A stretch of 19,180 bases of DNA, from NCBI GenBank assembly GCA_964450725.1, contig CAYVGO010000044.1, positions 1 to 19,180 on the forward strand, given 5' to 3'. The stretch is from CAYVGO01 sp964450725. Lineage in GTDB: Bacteria; Bacteroidota; Bacteroidia; Bacteroidales; UBA932. Below the pieces are notes generated by a model. That model was given only the letters and a program-made list of their open reading frames with translations. It was not told where the DNA came from and made no database searches. The position numbers and the translations under genes were made by a program. Below are positions 9,630 through 17,063 of this stretch, one piece after another; within the stretch, counting starts at the first letter, position 1, and every line of letters starts with the position of its first letter.

Positions 9630-9637
9630 TAACTTTG
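9630..9637 (+). promoter_or_regulatory. Probable -7 element of the GSCFA gene
   Basis: TAACTTTG matches TAnnTTTG and sits 14 bp before the ATG at 9652, implying a very short leader. No clear TTG is seen 19-20 bp upstream, so this is weaker than the pepD and UbiD-gene promoters. Confidence 0.5.
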
Positions 9638-9651
9638 TCATCAAAAACCTC

Positions 9652-10650
9652 ATGGAGTTTATTTTACAAACAGCCGTAAAGATTGATGAATCACCTATCA
9701 AGATAGAGCCTTCTGACAATATCATGATTATAGGGTCGTGTTTTGCTGAAAACATTGGGAAATTAATGACACAAGGAGGAGTAAATACGTGTATTAATCC
9801 ATTCGGAATTATTTATAATCCGGTTTCTATTGCAGAAACTTTGTTATTGATTACAACTCAAAAAACATTTACTGAAGAAGAGGTCTTTGAACAAGACGGG
9901 ATATTTAAAAGTTATTTCTTTCATAGTCGACACGCTTCCACTGCCCAAAAAGAGTGTTTACAACAAATGAATGAAAGCAGTTGCTGCGCTTTAGATTTTT
10001 TGCAAAAAACCAACAAACTCATCATTACTTTGGGGACAGCATTTGCCTTTAAACTCAAAACAACCCAACAAATTGTTGCTAATTGCCACAAAACTCCGGC
10101 AAGAAATTTTGAAAGAATACTACTAAATCCGGAAGAAATTGTTGAACATTTGTCTTCTTGTATCACTGCAGTAAGAAAAATCAATCCCAACATATCTGTC
10201 ATTTTTACCGTTAGCCCTATTCGACATCTTAGAGACGGATTGCACGAAAATCAAATCAGCAAGTCAATTTTACACTACACCGTATATCAATTACAGCAAA
10301 CCCTCGGTCATGTGTATTACTTTCCGGCTTATGAAATTATGATTGACGAACTACGAGATTATCGATTTTATGCCGACGACATGATTCATCCTTCGGCATT
10401 AGCCACCCAATATATATGGGAAAAGTTCCTTAAATCTTGGTGCTCCGCAGAGTGTTGCGCCATGATTAGAGCAATGACAGATATTGGCAAATCTCTTGCT
10501 CATCAATGGAAGCACCCTACAAAATCGCAGATAGAACAATTTGTCAAGTTACATCAGGACAAACTCAATGACCTGAAACAAAAATATCCTCATCTTGATT
10601 TAAGTCAACAATATTTTTATTTGAATAATCTTTTTTCTAATATTTTGTAA
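9652..10650 (+). CDS. GSCFA domain-containing protein (SGNH/GDSL-like)
   Basis: The eponymous motif is present near the N-terminus: G28-S29-C30-F31-A32 in MIIGSCFAENIG, followed by the INPFGIIYNPVSI block typical of the family. A D-x-x-H pair (D243 and H246, DDMIHPSA) sits where the catalytic Asp/His of SGNH hydrolases is expected, so the core looks complete. The 332-residue length fits bacterial GSCFA proteins. The family's substrate is not firmly established; a hydrolase or esterase acting on an envelope or polysaccharide component is an inference. No signal peptide is apparent, so it is probably cytoplasmic. It seems monocistronic, with a promoter element at 9630-9637 and accessory DNA downstream. 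The TCACC/GGTGA hairpin at about 10656-10670 lacks a T run and is not a convincing terminator. Confidence 0.88.
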   Translation: MEFILQTAVKIDESPIKIEPSDNIMIIGSCFAENIGKLMTQGGVNTCINPFGIIYNPVSIAETLLLITTQKTFTEEEVFEQDGIFKSYFFHSRHASTAQKECLQQMNESSCCALDFLQKTNKLIITLGTAFAFKLKTTQQIVANCHKTPARNFERILLNPEEIVEHLSSCITAVRKINPNISVIFTVSPIRHLRDGLHENQISKSILHYTVYQLQQTLGHVYYFPAYEIMIDELRDYRFYADDMIHPSALATQYIWEKFLKSWCSAECCAMIRAMTDIGKSLAHQWKHPTKSQIEQFVKLHQDKLNDLKQKYPHLDLSQQYFYLNNLFSNIL

Positions 10651-10995
10651 GTTTATCACCCTCAAGGTGACGTTAATCCCAAAACTTTATATCAGAGAAA
10701 AGATATAACCATCCTTAGTTTACACAATATCACCAAGCAATGCTCCCCAATACATGGCGTGCAACTAACAGTTTTGACACTTGAATCTAATCGAAAGGTA
10801 ACTAACTATTAGTAAACTGCAAATTACAATTTATAAACAGGGTGTACACCTTACATTAATCAGCCTGTACACTCTACTATATATAGCCTGTACATGGTAA
10901 ATGCATTACACTGTACACCTTGTCATGAATATGTATTTACTAAAAGGTTAATATGTAGTTTGTTGGCGAATAAAAGATAGTTTGCAGTGGATTAA
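10651..10995. other. Accessory intergenic DNA left of the IS remnant
   Basis: About 345 bp without a plausible gene. The left part (10651-10840) shows nothing beyond a weak 5-bp hairpin near 10660. The right part holds the 23-bp TGTACA repeat array. Confidence 0.6.
10843..10934. repeat. Four TGTACA-headed direct repeats, 23-bp period
   Basis: TGTACA begins at 10843, 10866, 10889 and 10912, exactly 23 bp apart each time. Units share a TGTACA head (TGTACAC in three of four) and an AT-rich body; the sequence just before the second and third heads is AGCC. The first head is embedded in the 10-bp palindrome GGTGTACACC (10841-10850). No fifth unit is seen on either side. The array looks like a multi-site operator or an iteron cluster in otherwise non-coding accessory DNA upstream of a transposase remnant. 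Confidence 0.8.
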
Positions 10996-11411
10996 ATCGA
11001 TAAAGAACAAATACGTTCGTTTTTTGAGGTATTGATTCAGTGGTAAGTGATGGTTTTCAAGGCATCAAGACGGTGGTTCACAATCATTTCAAAATGGACG
11101 ATGTTCAACTTTGTACAGTTCATTTGCAACGGGAATGTCGAAAGTATGTAAAACCCTGTCATAAAGCGGAATTAGCGAGTGATTTACACACGGTTTTTGA
11201 GTGCGACAACAAGCATGACAGCCAGGCAGATGGCGTTGTCCGCCGGCGATTATTTTGCAAAAAACGGGCAAAAACAGGATAAGTTTTTGCCCGTAAACAG
11301 ACCAATGAACGCTATTGTTACTATTTTACCTACTTGAATTATCACTATCAAATCCGCAATATGATTTACAGCACCAATTGGATTGACCGTTTGAATCAGG
11401 TTCAAATGTGA
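10996..11411 (+). pseudogene. Degenerate IS256 (Mutator-type) transposase fragment
   Basis: Three pieces of an IS256-family transposase can be read in order. An upstream frame gives IDKEQIRSFFEVLI. After a 2-base insertion at 11038-11039, the next frame continues VVSDGFQGI..., VQLCTVHLQRECRKYV (11040-11279). A TAA stop at 11280-11282 interrupts it, and the same frame resumes with RYCYYFTYLNYHYQIRNMIY then STNWIDRLNQ (to 11411). The EVLI-VVSDGFQGI and IYSTNWIDRLN blocks are hallmarks of the family's catalytic core. The part between the VHLQR and IRNMIY blocks appears shorter than normal, and the N-terminal third and C-terminus are missing. This is a dead remnant; no function is expected. A possible right end of the IS is at 11547-11570. 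Confidence 0.85.
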
Positions 11412-11431
11412 CAACTAAAAACACAACCGAT

Positions 11432-11495
11432 TGGGAACTTCACTTCGGCTATGGTTATTGAGCGAAGCCGAAATACGCCTTCGCTGAAGTTCCCA
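11432..11495. repeat. Branched inverted repeat (cruciform-like element)
   Basis: An 11-bp perfect outer stem, TGGGAACTTCA (11432-11442) with TGAAGTTCCCA (11485-11495), encloses alternative inner pairings: TTCGGCT (11444-11450) with AGCCGAA (11466-11472), or GCGAAG (11462-11467) with CTTCGC (11479-11484). It lies 20 bp after the transposase remnant. No T run follows. It may be a mobile-element end, a REP-like element or a structured RNA. Confidence 0.7.
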
Positions 11496-11546
11496 CAAAA
11501 AATATCAACATAATGTTTTACTTTGCAACACAAATAGAACTGAACT

Positions 11547-11570
11547 CTTACACACCTTTTGGGATACTAC
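11547..11570. mobile_element. Possible right terminal repeat of the IS256-type element
   Basis: CTTACACACCTTTTGGGATA, within this interval, resembles IS256-family ends, which typically carry a TTACACA core. It lies 135 bp beyond the last recognisable transposase codon. I could not find the matching left end, so this is tentative. Confidence 0.3.
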
Positions 11571-11636
11571 TTAATATATTAAAGGTTAAAAACACTGAAT
11601 CTCTATCTTTTTTGAAATTTGAGGAACTTACAATGC

Positions 11637-11672
11637 AAAAGAGGGTATGACTATTTTGACACACCCTCTTTT
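11637..11672 (-). terminator. Bidirectional hairpin, likely terminator of the InlB-repeat gene
   Basis: AAAAGAGGGT (11637-11646) pairs perfectly with ACCCTCTTTT (11663-11672) across a 16-nt loop, with T-rich 3' ends in both directions. It is 31 nt beyond the stop of the minus-strand gene. The sequence also resembles the ends of some Bacteroidota insertion sequences (GAGGGTGTGTCAAAATAG on the minus strand), so it may be a relic of a second element. Confidence 0.55.
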
Positions 11673-11703
11673 ATATCTTGTGGATATATTTCTCCGGACA
11701 ATT

Positions 11704-13860
11704 TTATCTCTTTATAAATTTTGCCGTATATTTCCCTGCTTTAACAGAATAAATTCCTTGAGGTAAAGATGATATATCTATAACTTCTCCTAAAATAACT
11801 TTCAATACCTGTTTTCCGGTTATATCAAATATTTGAATGCTTTCAGCTCCGGTCAATGCAATATTTTCAATTTTCAATTCGGTTGTAGCAGGATTAGGAT
11901 AAAGTTTCAACGAATGTTCTTCAGTTATAATACTTGTAGGTACAGCCCATTTGGCGTAAAGGGTCGTATTTTTCACTACTTTGTCGTTTTTAAAATCCCA
12001 CGGATTTTTCAGAGTAGATTCTTTATACCAACCTCCAAATGAGTAACCACTTCTGACAGGATCTTTAGGACGTATGAAAATAGAATTATAATCTACCGTG
12101 ATTGCTTCTATTGCCGTTCCCTTGTTACTTGCAAATGTTACTTTAAATTTAACAACGTTCCATTTAGCGTATAGTGCAATATGATTTGTAACTCTATCTT
12201 TACTAAAATTCCATGCTGTAGTCAAAGATGATTCTTTGTACCAACCACCAAAAGTATAACCATCCTTGGTTGGGTTTGCCGGGCGACTTACTAAGCCATT
12301 AAGTACTACATTCTGAGTTTTGACATTAGAGCCACCATCGGTATTGAATGTTACGGTATAATTATTGGACGCGCCTGTATTCCATTTCGCATACAATGTA
12401 ATATTATCAACCACTTTATCTTTTCCAAAATCCCAAACGATGGTTAAATCAGGATCTTTATACCAACCAGCAAAAACAGAACCAGACTTTCCTGGTTGAG
12501 TTGGTTGGATAATAAGTTGATCAGAATTGACAGTTTGCGAGGCAACAGAAGAGCCTCCATTACTATTGAATGTTACAGTATATTTATTGACGATAGTTGT
12601 GTTCCATTTGGCATAGAGTGTAATGTTTTCAACCACTTTATCACTACCAAAATTCCAAGCAGAAGTAAAAAATGGATCTTTATACCAACCTTCAAAAATA
12701 AAATTATTTTTTGTCGGCAAACCCGGCTGACTAATGAGTTGAAGAGCTTTTACGGTTTGTTGAGCAACGGGAGAGCCTCCGTTACTGTCAAAAGTTATTG
12801 TAAATAATTCAAGTGCATTCACCCATTGAGCACTCAAATGAGTATTATCTATCACTCTATCTTTATCAAAATCCCAAAGGACATGCCTATTATCATCCAT
12901 CCATCCAAGAAATGTTAAGCCTTTGTTACTCACTGGATCTGCAGGTTTGGAAAGCAGACTATTAAATGCTGAAGAGAAAGAAGAAAATAAGTCAGAATTG
13001 TCAAAACACCTGATCAGATAGGTAGTTCCCTCATTCACCCAGCGAGCATACAAAGTAATATTTTCTACTACCTTGTCTTTTTCAAAATACCATCTATTAT
13101 ATTGTGATTGTTCTTGCAGAGACGTATACCAGCCACCAAAAAGAACTCCGGCTTTAGTAGGAGAGGTTGGTTGAGTAAGTTGCGAACCAACTTTAACTGT
13201 TTGTGACGGAACGGTTGAACCACCATTGGTGTTAAAACTTATAGTAATATCTGATGTTTGACTTATCCATTTTGCGTATAATGTAGTTTCTTGATCAACT
13301 TTATCTATATTAAAATTCCATTTTTGAGTCCATGCAACGTCTTTATACCATCCTAAAAAGAGAAATCCCGCTTTACTGGGAGAAGCCGGTGGTTGTATTG
13401 TATTATTCGGATCAACATCTATGGAACTGATACTTGAGCCACCGCTCGTATTAAACGTTACAACATAGCACCACTGAGCATTTGCGATTTTAGGAGTAGT
13501 ATGCTTCCAAATGGTGGAAGATGTAATTATTTCACCGTCAATAGTCCAATATTTAAATTTACTTCCTTTTTTTATCGGAATAGGAAGTTCTCCAATTGCA
13601 GAACCATAAGTGATCGTTTTCAAATAATCTTCGTTTACGTTTTCTGCTCCCACGGCAGATAATATTAAGTTCGGAGATGCATTACGATTCTGATTGTTTA
13701 CTGCAAATCCGGAATTTTCTAAGTCTTCAGTCGTACTGTTTGTGTATGAATTTACATCTGTTTCGTTACTTCCACTAAGATTTTGTGCTATACTGCTAAG
13801 CGATGCACTTAGAAGCCAAAAGATTAGGATAGTTGCAAAATAATAATTCTGATACTTCAT
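11704..13860 (-). CDS. Secreted InlB B-repeat protein with type IX sorting domain
   Basis: Surface or secreted repeat protein. I start it at the ATG at 13860 (718 residues), because it gives a clean signal peptide MKYQNYYFATILIFWLLSAS followed by LSSIAQ. A longer frame to 13920 adds 20 polar residues before that. Seven Listeria-Bacteroides (InlB B / Flg_new) repeats follow from about residue 133, each of the form V-T-F-N-x-x-G-G-S ... G-W-Y-K-D ... W-x-F-x-K-D-K-V ... T-L-Y-A-K-W. A degenerate eighth precedes them. The third repeat has lost its GGS turn and GWY (it has GWMDD). The last 68 residues (LKLYPNPATTELKIENI... to KFIKR) form a type A T9SS C-terminal sorting domain, including YPNP, IFDITGK and LPQGIYSV. 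It is therefore likely exported across the outer membrane and attached to the surface. The role is presumably adhesion or spacing, as no enzymatic domain is present. A terminator-like hairpin is at 11637-11672. Confidence 0.9.
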   Translation of the reverse strand: MKYQNYYFATILIFWLLSASLSSIAQNLSGSNETDVNSYTNSTTEDLENSGFAVNNQNRNASPNLILSAVGAENVNEDYLKTITYGSAIGELPIPIKKGSKFKYWTIDGEIITSSTIWKHTTPKIANAQWCYVVTFNTSGGSSISSIDVDPNNTIQPPASPSKAGFLFLGWYKDVAWTQKWNFNIDKVDQETTLYAKWISQTSDITISFNTNGGSTVPSQTVKVGSQLTQPTSPTKAGVLFGGWYTSLQEQSQYNRWYFEKDKVVENITLYARWVNEGTTYLIRCFDNSDLFSSFSSAFNSLLSKPADPVSNKGLTFLGWMDDNRHVLWDFDKDRVIDNTHLSAQWVNALELFTITFDSNGGSPVAQQTVKALQLISQPGLPTKNNFIFEGWYKDPFFTSAWNFGSDKVVENITLYAKWNTTIVNKYTVTFNSNGGSSVASQTVNSDQLIIQPTQPGKSGSVFAGWYKDPDLTIVWDFGKDKVVDNITLYAKWNTGASNNYTVTFNTDGGSNVKTQNVVLNGLVSRPANPTKDGYTFGGWYKESSLTTAWNFSKDRVTNHIALYAKWNVVKFKVTFASNKGTAIEAITVDYNSIFIRPKDPVRSGYSFGGWYKESTLKNPWDFKNDKVVKNTTLYAKWAVPTSIITEEHSLKLYPNPATTELKIENIALTGAESIQIFDITGKQVLKVILGEVIDISSLPQGIYSVKAGKYTAKFIKR

Positions 13861-14141
13861 GTTTTTATTGTTTAATTGATTGTTATTAAAAAAATGTACA
13901 ATAGCATATCCTTGAAACACCTGGTAATTCCAGATAAGTATTCTGTTTTACTATAGTTTTGCAATAATAACGAAATAAGATTTTTTTTATTATTAAGTCA
14001 ATGCTTAAAAATGTTAAATGTGTAAATCGAAAAAGTGTTTTACGAAACTTACTATTAAAAAAAGTAGAAACAAACTAAATTTCACTCTTACGAAGTGGCT
14101 TTTAGCATCTGATTTTACTATTTGTATTTGAGATTTTTCGC

Positions 14142-14172
14142 TTGCTCTTTTCAAAATAATCGCGTACTTTTG
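14142..14172 (+). promoter_or_regulatory. Bacteroidota-type promoter of the UbiD-family gene
   Basis: TTG at 14142-14144 and TACTTTTG at 14165-14172, separated by 20 bp, match the -33/-7 consensus. The predicted start near 14179 leaves about 16 nt before the ATG at 14195. Confidence 0.75.
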
Positions 14173-14194
14173 CTTCTCACTAAATACAAAGTCT

Positions 14195-15934
14195 ATGGTT
14201 TCGCCTTTGACACAATATATTGATTATTTACAAGAAAACAATGAACTGTTAACAGTTTCAACTTATGTTGACACGGTATTAGAAATGACCGAAATCATTG
14301 ACCGACAAGTAAAATTACCGGATGGCGGGAAAGCCTTGTTATTCACCAATACAGGGACACAATTTCCAGTATTGGCAAATGCTTTGGGCAGCGAAAAAAG
14401 ATTAATGAAGGCGTTGAGAGCAGACAATTACAATCAACTCACTCAACGAATAGAAGAATTTATTCAAACAATAACCTTACCTCGCAAAACAATTAAAGAT
14501 AAGATTAAATTACTTCCTCATTTAGCAAAAATACGTCATATTTTCCCAAAGCATAAATCAGGCAAAGGAAGTTGTCAAGAAACTATCAATGTCATACCTA
14601 ACTTAGATCATCTTCCGATATTAAAATGCTGGCCGCATGACGGCGGGAAATTTATAACCCTTCCTGTCGTACATACGATTGATCCAGATACAGGAATTCG
14701 TAACGCCGGCATGTACAGAATGCAGGTTTATGACCAATCTACCACAGGAATGCACTGGCACAGACATAAAACCGGAGCACGACATTACCGAAGGTATAAA
14801 GAATTAGGAATTGCAAAAATGCCTGTAGTCGTAACACTTGGAGGAGACCCAGTATATACTTATTGCGCTACGGCTCCCCTACCCGACGGTATTGATGAAT
14901 ACTGGCTGGCTGGTTTTTTACGTAAAAAAGCGGTAAAAACCGTAAAAGCAATAACACAGCCTATTCAAATTCCTGAGGATGCAGACATTGTTATTGAAGG
15001 TTATATTGACACAACCGAACCATTACGTACCGAAGGACCATTTGGAGACCATACCGGTTTTTACTCTTTGGAAGATAATTATCCTGTATTTCATATTACA
15101 TGTATTACTCATAAGAAAAAAGCAATATATCCGGCAACCATTGTCGGAATTCCACCTCAAGAAGATGCTTACATTGCATTGGCGACAGAACGTATTTTTT
15201 TACCCCCCTTACAACTGATACATAAAGAGTTGGTCAATTTACATCTACCTGTTGCCGGAGTGGCTCACAACATAGCCATTGTCAGTATAAAAAAAGAATA
15301 TCCGGGTCAAGCCATCAAAATTGCTAATGCACTGTGGGGAATGGGACAAATGATGCTCAATAAAATGATGATTATTGTTGACGAAATGGTTGATATTTAT
15401 GATTATAATGCGGTAATTAAAGCGATAGACAAACATTATCAACCAATGAAAGACACGCATTTTAGTTCAGGCCCTGCAGATGTGCTGGATCATGCGGTAC
15501 AGCAATTCAGTTACGGTGGAAAATTATGCATTGATGCTACATCTAAAACATGCGAAGAGTTATCCGGTGAGTTAAACACAATTCCTTTTGCTTTCTATAG
15601 AAAAGGAGAAAATATCTATACTGCAAAAATTAATATTGTTGTTGATGTAGAAATCCCGATAGATAATTTATTTATTGCTGTATGGATCCTGGGAAATAAT
15701 GTTGACCCGATTCGAGATTGTAAAATCTCTGATAATCGATTAATCGTAGATGCTTGTCGTAAAGTCGGCTATCCTAATTTTGATAGGCCATGGCCTGAAA
15801 TTGTAGTTTCTATGCCTTCGACCATTGAAACTATTGATAAAAAATGGGAGAGTTTAAATATCGGAATATTTATTCCTTCCCCGTCATTACCTCTTTTGTC
15901 TTGCATTAAAGATATTACTAAATTTAAAATGTAG
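14195..15934 (+). CDS. UbiD-family (prenylated-FMN) decarboxylase
   Basis: UbiD enzymes reversibly decarboxylate aromatic or alpha,beta-unsaturated acids using prenylated FMN; in Bacteroidota the usual annotation is ubiquinone/menaquinone-type decarboxylase. The 579-residue protein has the family landmarks: the N-terminal domain to about 120; MYRMQVYDQSTTGMHWHRHK (173-192) containing the conserved Arg R175; VVVTLGGDP (211-219); and R-T-E-G-P-F-G-D-H-T-G (278-288), giving catalytic-type acidic residues E280 and D285. The C-terminal oligomerisation region follows. The R/E/acid triad appears intact. No ubiX-like prenyltransferase gene is in the window, so the cofactor would be made elsewhere. 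It has its own promoter and lies 58 bp upstream of a methyltransferase, possibly co-transcribed, which would suit a quinone-type pathway. The substrate is not determined by sequence alone. Confidence 0.92.
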   Translation: MVSPLTQYIDYLQENNELLTVSTYVDTVLEMTEIIDRQVKLPDGGKALLFTNTGTQFPVLANALGSEKRLMKALRADNYNQLTQRIEEFIQTITLPRKTIKDKIKLLPHLAKIRHIFPKHKSGKGSCQETINVIPNLDHLPILKCWPHDGGKFITLPVVHTIDPDTGIRNAGMYRMQVYDQSTTGMHWHRHKTGARHYRRYKELGIAKMPVVVTLGGDPVYTYCATAPLPDGIDEYWLAGFLRKKAVKTVKAITQPIQIPEDADIVIEGYIDTTEPLRTEGPFGDHTGFYSLEDNYPVFHITCITHKKKAIYPATIVGIPPQEDAYIALATERIFLPPLQLIHKELVNLHLPVAGVAHNIAIVSIKKEYPGQAIKIANALWGMGQMMLNKMMIIVDEMVDIYDYNAVIKAIDKHYQPMKDTHFSSGPADVLDHAVQQFSYGGKLCIDATSKTCEELSGELNTIPFAFYRKGENIYTAKINIVVDVEIPIDNLFIAVWILGNNVDPIRDCKISDNRLIVDACRKVGYPNFDRPWPEIVVSMPSTIETIDKKWESLNIGIFIPSPSLPLLSCIKDITKFKM

Positions 15935-15992
15935 TTTTGTCTTGAAATTAGATTTTTGACTAAATCGCACCCTATAAAACAATAATATTACA

Positions 15993-16901
15993 ATGACCCA
16001 AAACGTAACTTGTCCGATATGTAACACCGCAATGCACTTTTTATATTCTGTAAAAGATTATGATTACAGTAATGAGAATTATGATCTTTTACAATGTCCA
16101 TCTTGTCATTTTTCGTCAACACAAAATCCTCCGAATGAAGAAAAAATAGGAGAATATTATAACTTTCAACACTATATTTCACACACCAATCAATCAGAAC
16201 AATGGATTGCCAAAGTTTACAAAGCAATCAGAACATTGATGCTGAAAAGAAAGTATTCTCTTATAAAAAAACACTTACCTAAGGTGATGCTTCGTAAATC
16301 CATTTTGGATATAGGTACGGGAATTGGATACTTTTTAGAATATATGCAGCGGCATGGATGGAATTGTACAGGAATAGAGCCATCTGAAAAAGCACGACAG
16401 TTTATCGAAGAAAAGTTTAATATCAATATTTATCCGTCCGCAAAACTTCAAGAATTACCATCTGAAAGTTTTGATGTTATAACGTTGTGGCATTCGTTAG
16501 AACATATTTACAACATGTCTGAAACCATCGAAAAAACAAGGGAATTACTAACAAAAAACGGATTATTGGTCATTGCACTTCCCAATTATTTAAGTTATGA
16601 CGGAAAACATTATCAATCTTTATGGGCTGGTTTTGATGTGCCTCGACATTTGTGGCATTTTTCTCCAAAATCATTAACTCTACTTTTACAAAAAAACGAC
16701 TTCACAGTCATCAAAAAATACAGAATGCCTTTTGACAGTTTTTATGTATCATTTTTAAGCAGTAAACATGGTCGTAAAAATATTATCACCGCTTTTTTTG
16801 TCGGACTTTATTCTTACTGGTTATCGTTATTCAACACCGAAAAATGCAGTTCCATTATTTATGTTTGTCAAAAATCATTTTGCCATTCAACAAAAAAGTA
16901 A
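15993..16901 (+). CDS. Class I SAM-dependent methyltransferase with N-terminal Cys4 segment
   Basis: A 302-residue protein with two parts. Residues 7-38 carry C7-x2-C10 and C35-x2-C38, a zinc-ribbon-like pattern common at the start of this methyltransferase group. Residues about 103-215 form the Rossmann fold: motif I LDIGTGIG (106-113), the acidic strand-2 end at E130 (GIEPSEKA), FDVITLWHSLEHI (160-172), and LLVIALPNY. PRHLWHFSPKSL (about 220) is typical of the Methyltransf_23/UbiG-like group. It is predicted cytosolic. The acceptor is unknown; similar proteins are found in sugar, lipid and quinone modification. It follows the UbiD-family gene by 58 bp with no convincing promoter between, suggesting read-through. 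The tRNA-His promoter overlaps its last codons. Confidence 0.85.
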   Translation: MTQNVTCPICNTAMHFLYSVKDYDYSNENYDLLQCPSCHFSSTQNPPNEEKIGEYYNFQHYISHTNQSEQWIAKVYKAIRTLMLKRKYSLIKKHLPKVMLRKSILDIGTGIGYFLEYMQRHGWNCTGIEPSEKARQFIEEKFNINIYPSAKLQELPSESFDVITLWHSLEHIYNMSETIEKTRELLTKNGLLVIALPNYLSYDGKHYQSLWAGFDVPRHLWHFSPKSLTLLLQKNDFTVIKKYRMPFDSFYVSFLSSKHGRKNIITAFFVGLYSYWLSLFNTEKCSSIIYVCQKSFCHSTKK

Positions 16902-16909
16902 TACCTTTG
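16880..16909 (+). promoter_or_regulatory. Promoter of tRNA-His
   Basis: TTG (16880-16882), 19 bp, then TACCTTTG (16902-16909): a full Bacteroidota promoter match. It overlaps the end of the methyltransferase gene, whose stop is at 16899-16901. The tRNA begins 13 bp after the -7 element. Confidence 0.8.
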
Positions 16910-16921
16910 CAGCCGTTATAT

Positions 16922-16996
16922 GGAGATTGTAGCTCAGTTGGTTAGAGCGATAGATTGTGGCTCTATAGGTCGCGGGTTCGAATCCCGTCTTTCTCC
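16922..16996 (+). tRNA. tRNA-His (anticodon GTG)
   Basis: The cloverleaf is readable: D stem GCTC/GAGC, anticodon stem ATAGA/TCTAT with loop TTGTGGC (GTG, His), and T arm GCGGG-TTCGAAT-CCCGT. G-1 (16922) faces C73 (16996), the histidine identity pair. CCA is not fully encoded. The acceptor stem GAGATTG (16923-16929) against CTTTCTC (16989-16995) has two adjacent U-U oppositions (5-68 and 6-67), which is unusual. A promoter and a terminator flank it. Confidence 0.92.
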
Positions 16997-16997
16997 C

Positions 16998-17029
16998 AAA
17001 GTCGTATGAAAAACCATGCGACTTTTTTT
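16998..17029 (+). terminator. Intrinsic terminator of tRNA-His
   Basis: AAAGTCGTATG (16998-17008) pairs with CATGCGACTTT (17015-17025), 11 bp with one wobble and a 6-nt loop, ending in seven Ts (17023-17029). An ATG at 17016, in frame with the Rieske gene, lies inside this hairpin and is therefore an unlikely start. Confidence 0.88.
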
Positions 17030-17063
17030 GTCTTTTATCATTCAACAAATTATCTGTAATGTT

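Noticed and set aside
10843..10934. CRISPR array
   Set aside because: The 23-bp period leaves no room for repeat plus spacer, and only six or seven bases are strictly shared.
13861..13920. Earlier ATG start for the InlB-repeat gene
   Set aside because: The added 20 residues are polar and would bury the clear signal peptide that starts at 13860.
15950..15959. TAGATTTTTG as a promoter for the methyltransferase
   Set aside because: The spacing inside the element is 4 rather than 2 bases and no TTG partner is seen.
17016..17063. Earlier ATG start for the Rieske gene
   Set aside because: It falls inside the tRNA-His terminator stem, and the family's N-terminus begins at MIKNQWYGVL (17064).
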